A stretch of DNA of 64,000 bases from Pseudomonadota bacterium (GTDB lineage: Bacteria; Pseudomonadota; Gammaproteobacteria; Steroidobacterales; Steroidobacteraceae), in NCBI GenBank assembly GCA_963204835.1, contig CAUJHJ010000055.1, positions 1-64,000 on the forward strand. Reading direction: 5' to 3'. The translations under genes and the position numbers were made by a program. Every line of letters starts with the position of its first letter. Position 1 is the first letter of the stretch. Of the stretch, positions 16,148 through 25,853 are shown piece by piece. A model generated the notes under the pieces. The model was not told the DNA's origin and did not search any database. It saw nothing but the letters and a program-made list of their open reading frames with translations.

Positions 16148-18367
16148 TTCGAGCGGATCCACGTCGAGCGCCCAGCGCACGCGCCGGGCGCCCGGCAGGC
16201 CCTCGGCCTGCGGCAGCCAGGCATCGAGGAAGCGGTGCAGGGCCGTGCGATCGATGCTCTCGACCAGCAACTGCGCGTGGAACCGGTCGGCGCGCCGCGC
16301 CATCGCGGCAGGCGCCGGCCCGAGCAGCCTGATCGCAGGCGGCGGTGCCAGCAGGCGCCGCGCTTCCGCAAGGAACTCCACCGCCTCATGCAGGCTGGCC
16401 GCGGACGCGCGCAGCGCGGCGAGCCGCCCGAAGGGCGGCCAACCCGCCTCGCGCCGCTCGGCGAGTGCGGTCCCGGCGAAGCCGTCGTAGCCCCGTTCGA
16501 GCAGGCTCGTGAGCAGCGGGTGGCCGGGATACTCGGTCTGGATCAGCACCTCGCCCGGCCGCGAGCCCCGGCCGGCGCGGCCGGCGACCTGCACGATCGT
16601 CTGCGCGAGGCGCTCGGCCGCGCGAAAGTCCGTGCTGAAGAGCCCATGGTCGGCATTCAGCACGACCGCGAGGGTCACGTCCGGGAAATCGTGGCCCTTC
16701 GTCACCATCTGCGTGCCGACGAGGATGCGCGCCTCGCCCGAGGCGACGCGCGCGAGGACGGCCGCGAGCTCCTCGTCGCGGCGTACGACGTCCCGGTCGA
16801 GGCGCGCGAGCGGCACCTGCGGGAACAGCATCGCGAGGGTCTCCTCGACGCGCTCGGTGCCTTGGCCGACGGCACGCACTTCGTAACCGCAGGTGGGGCA
16901 GCGGGTCGGCAGGGCGGCGTCGGCGCCGCAGTGATGGCACTTGAGGCGCGCGGCGCGCGCATGGACGGTGAGCCGCGCGTCGCAGGACGTGCAGCCCGCG
17001 ATCCAGCCGCAGGCCGTGCAGGCGAGCGTCGGCGCGTAGCCGCGGCGATTGAGGAACACGAGCACCTGGCCGTGCCCTTCGAGATGGCGGCGCATCGTCT
17101 CGACGACATGGGTCGAGAGGCCGTTGCGCAGCGCCTCGGCGCGCAGGTCGACGAGCGCGAGGCGCGGCGGCAGCGCCTCGCCGGCACGGCGCGGCAGCTC
17201 GAGTCGCGCATAGCGTCCTTGCTGCGCATTGTGCAGGCTCTCGAGCGACGGGGTCGCCGAACCGAGCACGATCGGCACGCCGGCGCGCTGCGCTCGCATC
17301 ACCGCGATGTCGCGGGCCGAGTAGCGAAAGCCGCCCTCGTGCTGCTTGAACGAGGCGTCGTGCTCCTCGTCGATCACGATGATCCCGAGCCCCGCCATCG
17401 GCGCGAACACCGCCGAGCGTGTGCCGAGCACGATGCGCGCGCGTCCCGACAGCGCATCGCGCCAGGCGGTGAGCCGCGCGGTGCCGGTGAGCGCCGAGTG
17501 CAACGTCGCGATCGGTGTCGCAAAGCGGGCCGCGAAGCGGCCGACGAGCTGCGGCGTGAGCCCGATCTCGGGCACGAGGATCAGCGCGCGCTCCCCGCGC
17601 GCCAGCACCTGCTCGACGAGCCGCAGGTACACCTCGGTCTTGCCGCTGCCGGTGATGCCATGCAGGAGAAATGCACCGAAGCGATCATGCGCGGCCGCGA
17701 TCGCATCGACAGCCGCCTGCTGTTCCGGCGTGAGTGCGAAAGGCGAGGCGCGGGCCCGCCCGCCCGCTTCGCCTTCGCCGACGGACCCCGCGCCGGTCGC
17801 CGCGGCAGGATCGGGATCGGGCGCCTCACGTGCCACCGCCCAGCCGCGCTTCACGAGGGCATGCGCGGCCTCGCGGGCATTGGTGCCTAGCGCCGCGATC
17901 GCGCCGGCGTCGAGGCGGTCGCCCTGCACGAGCGCGGACAGCACCTCTCGCTGGCGCGGGGCCCGCTTGAGGGCGCTCGCCGCGAGGGCTGCCGCGCCGT
18001 CCGCGGTCGCCGCCCACAGCGTGCGTCCCGCGCGTGCAGGCGCGCCCTCGCGCGCGAGCTTCGGCAGCGCGGCGAACAGCACCTCGCCGATGGGGTGGTG
18101 GTAGTACTCTGCGGCCCATCGCAGCAGGGCGAGCAGTTCCGCGTCGAGCACGGGCTCCGCGTCGAGGACGCTCCCGATGGACTTCAGCTTTCCGCGTGGC
18201 ACCCCGGAATCGGCCCCGAGCTCGAGCACGATGCCGACCAGCTGGCGGCGCCCGAACGGGACGCGCACGCGCGCGCCCGGCTGCGGCACCGCGCCGCCGG
18301 CGAGGTAGTCGAAGGTCCTGCGCAGCGGCGTATCCACCGCGACGCGTACTATGGGGGTCTCGGCCAA
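16139..18367 (-). CDS. priA: Primosomal replication-restart helicase PriA
   Basis: The 742-residue superfamily 2 helicase restarts collapsed replication forks. It has an N-terminal 3'-DNA-binding domain (about 1-105), Walker A GITGSGKTE near 240, the DEEH box, and a zinc-binding insert with eight cysteines (CTACGW, CTSCDA, CHHCGA, CPTCGY). Helicase motifs V/VI are present around VAGRAGRG. Length agrees with the family. It is convergent with the EF-hand gene. The divergent sigma factor gene begins about 140 bases upstream. Confidence 0.95.
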   Translation of the reverse strand: MAETPIVRVAVDTPLRRTFDYLAGGAVPQPGARVRVPFGRRQLVGIVLELGADSGVPRGKLKSIGSVLDAEPVLDAELLALLRWAAEYYHHPIGEVLFAALPKLAREGAPARAGRTLWAATADGAAALAASALKRAPRQREVLSALVQGDRLDAGAIAALGTNAREAAHALVKRGWAVAREAPDPDPAAATGAGSVGEGEAGGRARASPFALTPEQQAAVDAIAAAHDRFGAFLLHGITGSGKTEVYLRLVEQVLARGERALILVPEIGLTPQLVGRFAARFATPIATLHSALTGTARLTAWRDALSGRARIVLGTRSAVFAPMAGLGIIVIDEEHDASFKQHEGGFRYSARDIAVMRAQRAGVPIVLGSATPSLESLHNAQQGRYARLELPRRAGEALPPRLALVDLRAEALRNGLSTHVVETMRRHLEGHGQVLVFLNRRGYAPTLACTACGWIAGCTSCDARLTVHARAARLKCHHCGADAALPTRCPTCGYEVRAVGQGTERVEETLAMLFPQVPLARLDRDVVRRDEELAAVLARVASGEARILVGTQMVTKGHDFPDVTLAVVLNADHGLFSTDFRAAERLAQTIVQVAGRAGRGSRPGEVLIQTEYPGHPLLTSLLERGYDGFAGTALAERREAGWPPFGRLAALRASAASLHEAVEFLAEARRLLAPPPAIRLLGPAPAAMARRADRFHAQLLVESIDRTALHRFLDAWLPQAEGLPGARRVRWALDVDPLELF

Positions 18368-18505
18368 TGAAAACCCGTGGCTTGTCAGGAACTTGCAATC
18401 GCCGTCAACGCATCGCCCGCGGGCGCGTTATCTTGCTGCATGGACGCAGTTGCGGCCTTGCCGCGCGCTTATAGCATGACCTTTGCCCGAGGCGACGGCC
18501 ACGAC

Positions 18506-19081
18506 ATGCAGGACGCCACCCGCGCGCGCCGCGCTGCCTTCGACCAGTTTTTCATTGCGGTCGAGCGCAGGGCGTTTCGCATCGCGCAGCTCGCGCTGCG
18601 CCACGAGGACGATGCCCTCGACGCCGTGCAGGACTCGATGCTGCAGCTGGTGCGCGCCTACTCGACGCGGCCGCCTGCAGAATGGAAGCCGCTCTTCTAC
18701 CGGATCCTCGAAAATCGCATCCGCGACCTGCAGCGGCGGCGGGTGGTGCGCGGGCGGGTTTTCGCCTGGTGGCCGGTCCGCGGAAGCGGTGACGACGGGG
18801 AAGATGAGTTCGACCCCGCCGCCAATGCGCCGAGCCCCGAGGCCGGGCCGCTGGCGCGGCTCGAGACGGAGCAGTCGATGACGCTGCTCGGCGAACTGCT
18901 GGCGCAACTGCCGGCCCGGCAGCGGCAGGCGTTCCTGCTGCGCAACTTCGAGGAACTCGACGTCGCGGGCACCGCGCTTGCGATGGGCTGCTCGGAAGGC
19001 AGCGTCAAGACGCATTACTCCCGCGCCGTGCACACGCTGCGTGCGCGGCTCGGCGCGGCGGAACGGGAGGCTGCATCGTGA
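18506..19081 (+). CDS. ECF-type RNA polymerase sigma factor
   Basis: The 191-residue sigma-70 family protein has region 2 (about 15-85, with HEDDALDAVQDSMLQLVRAY) and region 4 (about 130-180, LPARQRQAFLLRNFEELDVAGTA then CSEGSVKTHYSRA). ATG 18506 starts just before region 2. An upstream in-frame ATG at 18476 abuts a TATAGC box and is less likely. It overlaps the next membrane protein gene by four bases (GTGA), the usual layout of a sigma/anti-sigma pair. The regulon is unknown. Confidence 0.88.
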   Translation: MQDATRARRAAFDQFFIAVERRAFRIAQLALRHEDDALDAVQDSMLQLVRAYSTRPPAEWKPLFYRILENRIRDLQRRRVVRGRVFAWWPVRGSGDDGEDEFDPAANAPSPEAGPLARLETEQSMTLLGELLAQLPARQRQAFLLRNFEELDVAGTALAMGCSEGSVKTHYSRAVHTLRARLGAAEREAAS

Positions 19082-19470
19082 GCGAATTCGAAGGCCGTGC
19101 GCGCGCCGCGCTCGACGCGGGCATCGAGCATCTCGACGGACGCGTGCGCTCGCGCCTCACGCGTGCACGCCATGCCGCCCTCGATGAATTGCAGCGTGCC
19201 CACCGGCGCCGCGCGGCCTGGTGGACGCTCGTGCCGGTGGCGACGGTCGGCGCCGCGGCGATACTCGCGATCGCGCTTTGGCCGCGGCAGCAGGTGATCG
19301 CGCCGCGGGCCGGGGTGCCGGTGGCGCAGACGAACGCGGCGTCAGCCGCCGTCGCGCAGGTTCAACAGGGTCCGGGCCTGCAGCTCGCCGCGCTGTCGGG
19401 CGAGGAAGTCGATTTCCTGCTGGGCGAGGACCTTTTCGACGCGGCGCTGCGGGTGGAGCCGGCCGGATAA
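19078..19470 (+). CDS. Small membrane protein, putative anti-sigma factor
   Basis: The 130-residue protein has a charged cytoplasmic N-terminus (about 1-45), one membrane helix (about 48-68, WWTLVPVATVGAAAILAIAL) and a short periplasmic tail ending in EEVDFLLGEDLFDAAL. The GTG start overlaps the sigma gene stop by four bases, so it is translationally coupled. Topology and context suggest an anti-sigma factor or a DUF3619-like partner. There is no zinc-binding HxxxCxxC motif, so a ZAS-type mechanism is not supported. Confidence 0.7.
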   Translation: MSEFEGRARAALDAGIEHLDGRVRSRLTRARHAALDELQRAHRRRAAWWTLVPVATVGAAAILAIALWPRQQVIAPRAGVPVAQTNAASAAVAQVQQGPGLQLAALSGEEVDFLLGEDLFDAALRVEPAG

Positions 19471-19522
19471 GACTGGCGTCGGTCCCCCGCTCGCGGCTCG
19501 CCGCCCCGGCGCCGCCGGGCCA

Positions 19523-19545
19523 TATCAAGAACGCATGGCTTGATA
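19523..19545. promoter_or_regulatory. Palindromic operator candidate before the TonB-AbgT-CocE-LysR operon
   Basis: TATCAAG-N9-CTTGATA is a perfect seven-base inverted repeat, 85 bases upstream of the TonB receptor ATG. It contains ATC-N..-GAT halves with LysR-like spacing. The LysR gene that ends this operon is the natural candidate to bind it. The site lies in the 160-base gap after the anti-sigma gene, where I see nothing else. Confidence 0.5.
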
Positions 19546-19630
19546 CTGGTTTTCCATCATATTGCATTGCCGGCTCTCCCCGGTACGCTCCGCTCGACCT
19601 ACAACGCCGCATCACCGGGGAGTCGAGTCC

Positions 19631-22483
19631 ATGCCATCCACGAACCATCGCGTCGGCGTAGCCGTTCGCTCGTCCATTTCGCTGGCATGGCTGCTGGCCG
19701 CCGGGGTGGCCATCGGCCAGTCGCAGGAGGACGCGCCAGCCGACGACGGTTCGGTGCAGGAAGTAGTGGTGACGGGATCGCGCATCCAGCGCTCCGACAC
19801 GAGTTCGGTGGGCCCGCTGCAGACGCTGACATCGGAGGATATCGTGGCCGCCGCGCCGACCTCGGTGGGCGACCTGCTGCAGGCGTTGCCGAGCGTCGGC
19901 ATGAGCCTCAATTCGAACGGCACGCAGGGCACCTCGTTCGGCGTGTCGTCGATCAACCTGCGCTACCTGGGGTCTGCCGAAGGTTCTGGCAATCGCACGC
20001 TGGTGCTCGTCGACGGGCACCGCTGGGTCAATGCCGTGGGCGGCCGCGGCTTCCGTGACTTCGTCGACCTGAATACGATTCCGCTCGGCATCATCGACCG
20101 CATCGAAGTGCTCAAGGACGGCGCTTCGGCCATCTACGGCGCGGACGCGATCGCCGGCGTCGTCAATATCCACACCAAGCAGCGCCTCGACGGCTTCGAG
20201 GCGGCGGCTCGCTACGGCCTCACCGATCGGGGCGACAACGAGAACGTCAGCGGTTTCGTGAACTGGGGCATGCAGGGCGAACGCGCCTCGGCATTGCTCT
20301 CGTTGAGCTACAACGATACGAAGCCCCTGCTCACCATGGATCGTGCGCTCACGGCGCGCGCGATCGTGCCGCTGACGGCGCCGCCGACTTCGCCGCGCGG
20401 CCTGTACGTGCTGCCGGGCCTCTCGAACAACGCCTTCTTCGGCACCCCCGCGGGATTCGCCGCGAACGCGCAGGGCGCGATCACCCGCCTGCCGGGGGGA
20501 GGCCCCGTGGGCGCCGGCGCCGCGGCGGACAACTCGTTCCGCGTGGCGAGCCTGCCGGCGGACGATTTCAATACCCAGTCGCAGGGCATTTACGCGATTG
20601 GCCCGAGCGAGCGCTACGGCGCGTTCGCGCGCTTCGGCTGGCGCTGGAGTGACGACCTCGAATTGCACGCCGAAGCCCTCTACAACCGGCGCGAGTCGAA
20701 CCAGCTGTTCTCGCCGGTGGGCCTCGATGTCCGCGGATCGCGGGGATTTGCGATCTCGAATGACCAGGCCTTCAATCCCTTCGGCACGGCCAACGGCGTG
20801 CCGCTGGCGAATGCCCGGGCGTTCTCGGGCAATACCTTCCGCATCCAGCGTGTCGCCGAGGAAGTCGGCAACCGCAACAACGTGCAGCGGATCGACACGG
20901 CGCGCCTTGCGCTCGGCCTCGACGGGCGGTTGCAACTCGCGGGCGAGTGGCGGTGGGACGCCTTCCTGTCCTGGTCACGCAACGAAGCCACATTCGATGC
21001 GTTCAACCAGGTGAACTACGACCACGTCTACCAGGCACTGCGCTCTCCGGCCGTCTGCGCCGCCGCGACCGGCTGCACGCCGCTCGACCTTTTCGGCACC
21101 ATGACGCCGCAGATGGCCGACTACATCCGCTACAACGGGCACGACGAGCAGGTCGCCACGCAGGTCGATTTCGCCGTCAATGCCTCGCGCGAGCTGTTCG
21201 CCTTGCCGGCCGGCGCGGTCGGATTCGCCATGGGCTACGAATACCGCCGCGAGAAGGCCGATGACCGTCCCGATGCCTTCGCGGCGTCGCTGTCCACGGT
21301 ACAGCCGCTATCGGGCGGCGCACCGCAGCCACCCACCACGGCGCAGGCGCGCGAGCCGACGGCAGGCTCCTACGACCTGCACGAGATCTACGCCGAGCTC
21401 AACCTGCCGCTGTTGCGCGACCTGCCGTTTGCCTATCGGCTCGATGTCGACGCAGCCGCGCGCTACTCCGAGTACTCGACGGTCGGTGGCGAGGCGACTG
21501 CGAAGTTCGGCCTCGCCTGGCGCCCGGTTCAGGACCTGCTGCTTCGTGGCACCTATTCGCAGGGCTTTCGCGCGCCCTCGATCCTCGAGTTGTACCAGGG
21601 AAGGCGACTCACTAACTTCCAGGCGGTCGACCCCTGCAATGGTGGCGGCGCAGGCCTGCCGGGTTGCGCCGGTGTGCCATCGACCTACAACCAGAACCAG
21701 TTCGGTGGCGGCACCATCAATGGCGTGGTCTCGGGCAACGAGAACCTCGAGCCGGAGACGGCCGACACGTTCTCGGCGGGGCTCGCCTTCACCCCGGGCT
21801 TCCTGCCGGGCGCGTCGCTGACCTTCGACTGGTTCCGCATCGATGTCGACAACGCAATCGCGGCACAGACGGCGACGCAGCTGCTGCAGGCCTGCGCGAT
21901 TCGCCAGGTCAATTGCGATCTCATTGACCGGGCTTCCTCGGGCGAAGTGCTCGAATTGCGCCAGGCCGTCGTCAACCTCTCGAGCATCCATGTGAGCGGC
22001 TTCGACACGACCCTCGGTTACGCTTTCGACACGCGCATCGGTGATTTCACCGCCTCGGTCGACGCGAGCTACCTCGATTCCTTCCGTACCACGATCGTGC
22101 AACCCGACGGGTCGACCGAGATCGACGAACGTGCCGGCAAGTCCGACCAGCCCCGCTCGACGTTTCCGCGCTGGAAGGGCCAGGCCAGCCTGCGCTACTC
22201 AAGAGGCGACTTCGACGCCGGCTACAAGGCGCGCTACATTGGCAGCAGCTACGATGTGGCGGGCAACCCGGTCAATGGCGGCGAGATCGACGCGATCACC
22301 TATCATGACCTGCAGTTGGCATACTCTTTCGGCGATTCAAAGTATCGAGTCGCGCTCGGCATCGACAATTTCACGGATCGCCAGCCGCCGGCCTCGTGGG
22401 CCAACAACCCGATCAACTTCGACATCTATACCTATGACATCCGCGGTCGCTACATGTACGCCACGTTCCGTGCCACCTTCTGA
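19631..22483 (+). CDS. TonB-dependent outer-membrane receptor
   Basis: The 950-residue receptor has a signal peptide (about 1-31), a TonB-box-like [10 protein letters not shown], a plug with [16 protein letters not shown] and [10 protein letters not shown], and a long barrel ending in an aromatic residue (YATFRATF). It belongs to the large VVVTGSRI type common in Xanthomonadales and related groups. ATG 19631 follows a GGGGAG-containing leader and gives a normal signal peptide. It is first in an operon with an AbgT-family carrier 17 bases downstream, then a CocE-type hydrolase and a LysR regulator. It probably imports the compound those proteins use; the ligand is unknown. Confidence 0.92.
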   Translation: MPSTNHRVGVAVRSSISLAWLLAAGVAIGQSQEDAPADDGSVQEVVVTGSRIQRSDTSSVGPLQTLTSEDIVAAAPTSVGDLLQALPSVGMSLNSNGTQGTSFGVSSINLRYLGSAEGSGNRTLVLVDGHRWVNAVGGRGFRDFVDLNTIPLGIIDRIEVLKDGASAIYGADAIAGVVNIHTKQRLDGFEAAARYGLTDRGDNENVSGFVNWGMQGERASALLSLSYNDTKPLLTMDRALTARAIVPLTAPPTSPRGLYVLPGLSNNAFFGTPAGFAANAQGAITRLPGGGPVGAGAAADNSFRVASLPADDFNTQSQGIYAIGPSERYGAFARFGWRWSDDLELHAEALYNRRESNQLFSPVGLDVRGSRGFAISNDQAFNPFGTANGVPLANARAFSGNTFRIQRVAEEVGNRNNVQRIDTARLALGLDGRLQLAGEWRWDAFLSWSRNEATFDAFNQVNYDHVYQALRSPAVCAAATGCTPLDLFGTMTPQMADYIRYNGHDEQVATQVDFAVNASRELFALPAGAVGFAMGYEYRREKADDRPDAFAASLSTVQPLSGGAPQPPTTAQAREPTAGSYDLHEIYAELNLPLLRDLPFAYRLDVDAAARYSEYSTVGGEATAKFGLAWRPVQDLLLRGTYSQGFRAPSILELYQGRRLTNFQAVDPCNGGGAGLPGCAGVPSTYNQNQFGGGTINGVVSGNENLEPETADTFSAGLAFTPGFLPGASLTFDWFRIDVDNAIAAQTATQLLQACAIRQVNCDLIDRASSGEVLELRQAVVNLSSIHVSGFDTTLGYAFDTRIGDFTASVDASYLDSFRTTIVQPDGSTEIDERAGKSDQPRSTFPRWKGQASLRYSRGDFDAGYKARYIGSSYDVAGNPVNGGEIDAITYHDLQLAYSFGDSKYRVALGIDNFTDRQPPASWANNPINFDIYTYDIRGRYMYATFRATF

Positions 22484-22500
22484 AGCCTGACCGCGGCGTC

Positions 22501-24012
22501 ATGGCGAAGGTGCTGGATCGCATCGAGCGTCTGGGCAATGCGCTCCCCGATCCGGTCGTCATCTTCCTGTGGCTGATCGCGGCGTTGATCGCCGCGTCGG
22601 TACTGGCGGCTGCGCTGGGTGCCTCGGCCGTGCATCCGCTCACGGGTGCGCCGGTCGTCGCCGAGAGCCTGCTGTCCGAGGCCAACGTGCGGCGCCTGCT
22701 GGCCGAGATGCCGCTGACCTTCGTGCACTTCCCGCCGCTTGGCCTGGTGGTGGTCGTCATGCTCGGAGCCGCGGTTGCCGAACGCTCGGGTCTCCTCGCG
22801 GTGCTGGTCGGGCGCGCCGTGCGCGCAGCGCCGCGTACCTGGCTGACGCCCGCCACTTTCCTCGTCGCGCTCCTGTCGCACCATGCCTCGGATGCCGCCT
22901 ACGTCGTGCTGATTCCACTCGCGGCGATCGTCTACCGGGAAGCGGGCCGGCACCCGCTGCTCGGCATGGCGGTGGCCTACGCGGGCATCTCGGGCGCCTT
23001 TGCCGGCAACCTGCTGCCGGGGCAGTTCGACGCACTGATGCTCGGGATCACGCAGGCCGCGGCGCAGTTGCTGGAGCCGGCACGTCCGCTCAATCCGCTC
23101 GGCAACTGGTGGTTCACGGCGGCGCTCGGTGTCCTGTTGCTCTGCGTGGCCTGGCCGGTCGCCGAGCGCTGGGTCGCGCCGCGCCTCGCGACAGTCGTCG
23201 TGGACGGGGAGGCGCTCGAATCCGTGGGTGCCGGCGAGGCGCCGGTCCAGTTGAGCGACCTGCAACGGCGCGGCCTGCGTCGGGCGGGTGTGGCCGCGCT
23301 CCTGATCGTTGCGCTGTTCGCCGCGCTTCGCTACTGGCCCGGCTACACGCCGCTGCTCGATCCCGCGGCGGAAGGTTATGCCCGCGAGGCGCCTTTCTAT
23401 CGCGCCCTGATCGCCGGCTTCATGCTCCTGTTCCTGGGTTGTGGCTGGGCCTACGGGCGTGCGGTGGGCAGCATCCGGACGCATCGTGACGTCGTGAAGA
23501 TGATGGTCGAGGGCCTGCGCGACATCGCCCCCTATCTCGTCATCGCGTTCGTCGCCGCGCATTTCATCGCCCTGTTCGCGTGGTCGAACCTCGGCCCCAT
23601 ACTCGCGATCCGCGGCGCGCAATGGTTGCGTGGCCTCGAGTTGACTCCCGCGGCGATGCTCGTGCCGCTGCTGGTCATCTCGTCGGTGTTCGACCTGCTG
23701 ATCGGGTCGGCGTCCGCGAAATGGAGCGCCATGGCGCCGGTGGTCGTTCCGATGCTGATGTTGCTTGGAATATCGCCGGAGATGACGACCGCGGCCTATC
23801 GCGTCGGCGATTCGATCTTCAATATCGTCACGCCCATCGCCTCGAACTTCGTGCTGGTGCTCGTGTTTTGCCAGCGCTGGGTGCGTGGCTTCGGCGTGGG
23901 GTCGCTGATCGCGATGATGCTGCCGTTCAGCGTGGCTTTCGGCATCGCGGGCTTGCTGCTCGTGGCCATCTGGGCGGCGCTCGGCCTGCCTGTCGGGCCC
24001 GGCGCGCCATGA
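22501..24012 (+). CDS. AbgT-family transporter
   Basis: The 503-residue inner-membrane protein has about eleven hydrophobic segments and the usual AbgT length. Motifs include LSHHASDAAYVVLIPLAA, NPLGNWWFTAA and SSVFDLLIGSASAKWSAMAP. AbgT proteins import p-aminobenzoyl-glutamate or export sulfonamides. Here the setting, between a TonB receptor and a cytoplasmic hydrolase, favours import of an amide, ester or peptide-like compound. Its stop overlaps the next start as ATGA, so the two are translationally coupled. No abgA/abgB amidohydrolase is adjacent, so the classical substrate should not be assumed. Confidence 0.9.
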   Translation: MAKVLDRIERLGNALPDPVVIFLWLIAALIAASVLAAALGASAVHPLTGAPVVAESLLSEANVRRLLAEMPLTFVHFPPLGLVVVVMLGAAVAERSGLLAVLVGRAVRAAPRTWLTPATFLVALLSHHASDAAYVVLIPLAAIVYREAGRHPLLGMAVAYAGISGAFAGNLLPGQFDALMLGITQAAAQLLEPARPLNPLGNWWFTAALGVLLLCVAWPVAERWVAPRLATVVVDGEALESVGAGEAPVQLSDLQRRGLRRAGVAALLIVALFAALRYWPGYTPLLDPAAEGYAREAPFYRALIAGFMLLFLGCGWAYGRAVGSIRTHRDVVKMMVEGLRDIAPYLVIAFVAAHFIALFAWSNLGPILAIRGAQWLRGLELTPAAMLVPLLVISSVFDLLIGSASAKWSAMAPVVVPMLMLLGISPEMTTAAYRVGDSIFNIVTPIASNFVLVLVFCQRWVRGFGVGSLIAMMLPFSVAFGIAGLLLVAIWAALGLPVGPGAP

Positions 24013-25853
24013 ACGCCGCGCAGGCGGAGCACCGGATCAGCGCTCGCATCGAGATGCGCGACGGCGTGCATCTCGCCACGGATATCTACCTGCCGGCCGG
24101 CGAGGGCCCGTGGCCAGCGCTGCTCGAACGCACGCCGTACGGGCGGCGCGGCACGAACCACGCCGACCGCAGCCTGCTCGATCCGGTGCCGCAGCCGAAG
24201 CCGCAGATCGCCGCGCGCTTCGCCGCAGCGGGTTATGCCTATGTGTTGCAGGATTGCCGCGGCCGCTTCGACTCCGAGGGCAAGTTCGCCAAGTACCTGA
24301 ACGAGCAGCCGGATGGGGTCGACACGCTGGCCTGGATCCTCGCGCAGCCCTGGTGCAGCGGCCGCGTGGCGACACTCGGCTTCTCGTATGGCGCTCATGT
24401 CCAGACGGCGCTCGCGGCCGCGGGCCCCGCGGGGCTCGGCGCGATGTTCGTCGATTCGGGCGGCTTCTCGAGCGCTTTCCACAGCGGCATCCGCCAGGGC
24501 GGCGCCTTCGAGCTGAAGCAGCTCACCTGGGCGCTGAAGCACGCCCGCCTCTCGCCCGCCACGGCGGCCGACCCGCAACGCCGCGCGGCGCTCGAAGCGG
24601 CGGATATCCGCGAATGGGCGCGCGTGATGCCCTGGACGAGGGGGCATTCGGCGGTGAGCGCCGCGCCGGAGTACGAGGCATACGTCGTAGAACAATGGTC
24701 GAAGGAGTGCTTCGGCCCATACTGGCAGCGGCCCGAGCTGTACGCGCGCGGCTACTACGATCGATTCCCCGACGTGCCGATGGTGCACATGTCGAGCTGG
24801 TACGACCCGTACGCGCTGACGGCGACGGAAAATTTCGCGGCGCTGTCGAAAGCGAAGCGTGGCCCGGTGCGGCTCGTGATGGGTCCCTGGACCCATGGCC
24901 AGCGCTCCGTGACCCACGCCGGCGGCGTCGATTTCGGTCCCGCCGCGACGCTTGACGGCAACCTTGCTCCCGACTACGTGACGTTGCGCCGTGATTTCTT
25001 CGATCGCCACCTGCGGGGACTCGATGCGCCCGACTGGCTGGTCGCGCCGGTGACATTGTTCGTGATGGGTGGCGGGTCGGGCGCCCGTACGGGCGAAGGG
25101 CGGCTGTTGCACGGCGGCAGCTGGCTGCGCACGACCGATTGGCCGCCGCGGGAAGCGCAGCCGACCCCGTGGTACCTCCGGGAAGGCGGAAGGCTCGACA
25201 GGGCTGCGCCGACGAGCGATGCGCAAGTCACCTGGCGCTTCGATCCGCTCGATCCAGTGCCCACCATCGGTGGCGCGATTGCGTCGGGTGCGCCGCTGAT
25301 GGAAGGTGGCGCGTTCGACCAGCGCGAAACCCGGGACACTTATGGCGCGCGCCATCCGGGGCGCGCGCTGGCTGCGCGCGAGGACGTGCAGGTGTTCGAG
25401 ACCCCGCCGCTCGCCGCGGACGTGGTCGTGGTGGGGCCGGTCGTGGCGCGCTTGTGGGTATCCACGAGCGGGCGCGACACCGACTTCACGGTGAAGCTCC
25501 TCGACGTGCATCCTCCGACCCCCGACTGGCCCGATGGTTTTGCGATGAACCTGACCAGCGGGATCCAGAGGCTGCGATTTCACGCGGGCTACGAGCAGGC
25601 CCGGCCCGTCGAGCCGGATCGTGTCTACTGCATTGAAGTCACGCTGTTCCCGACGGCCAACAGGTTCATGGCGGGGCATCGGCTCCGGGTAGACGTGTCG
25701 AGCAGCAATTTCCCGCATTTCGATGTCAATCCGAACACGGGTGCGGCGGCCGCAGTCCCGGCCGATCCCGTGACAGCGGTCAATCGCCTCCATTTCGGCC
25801 GCGATCGCCCCTCGGGCATCGTCCTGCACCTGCTGCCGGCGCCGCGCACATGA
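24009..25853 (+). CDS. CocE/NonD-family alpha/beta hydrolase
   Basis: The 614-residue hydrolase has the X-Pro dipeptidyl-peptidase/CocE catalytic domain (about 20-320) with nucleophile S127 in GFSYGA and a likely catalytic histidine near 296 (PWTHGQRS). A C-terminal jelly-roll domain follows (about 360-614, ending in RLRVDVSSSNFPHFDVNPNTG). There is no signal peptide, so it acts in the cytoplasm on imported substrate. Family members cleave esters, amides or proline peptides; which applies here cannot be told. It overlaps both neighbours by four bases (ATGA), which ties it to the AbgT carrier and the LysR regulator. Confidence 0.9.
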   Translation: MNAAQAEHRISARIEMRDGVHLATDIYLPAGEGPWPALLERTPYGRRGTNHADRSLLDPVPQPKPQIAARFAAAGYAYVLQDCRGRFDSEGKFAKYLNEQPDGVDTLAWILAQPWCSGRVATLGFSYGAHVQTALAAAGPAGLGAMFVDSGGFSSAFHSGIRQGGAFELKQLTWALKHARLSPATAADPQRRAALEAADIREWARVMPWTRGHSAVSAAPEYEAYVVEQWSKECFGPYWQRPELYARGYYDRFPDVPMVHMSSWYDPYALTATENFAALSKAKRGPVRLVMGPWTHGQRSVTHAGGVDFGPAATLDGNLAPDYVTLRRDFFDRHLRGLDAPDWLVAPVTLFVMGGGSGARTGEGRLLHGGSWLRTTDWPPREAQPTPWYLREGGRLDRAAPTSDAQVTWRFDPLDPVPTIGGAIASGAPLMEGGAFDQRETRDTYGARHPGRALAAREDVQVFETPPLAADVVVVGPVVARLWVSTSGRDTDFTVKLLDVHPPTPDWPDGFAMNLTSGIQRLRFHAGYEQARPVEPDRVYCIEVTLFPTANRFMAGHRLRVDVSSSNFPHFDVNPNTGAAAAVPADPVTAVNRLHFGRDRPSGIVLHLLPAPRT

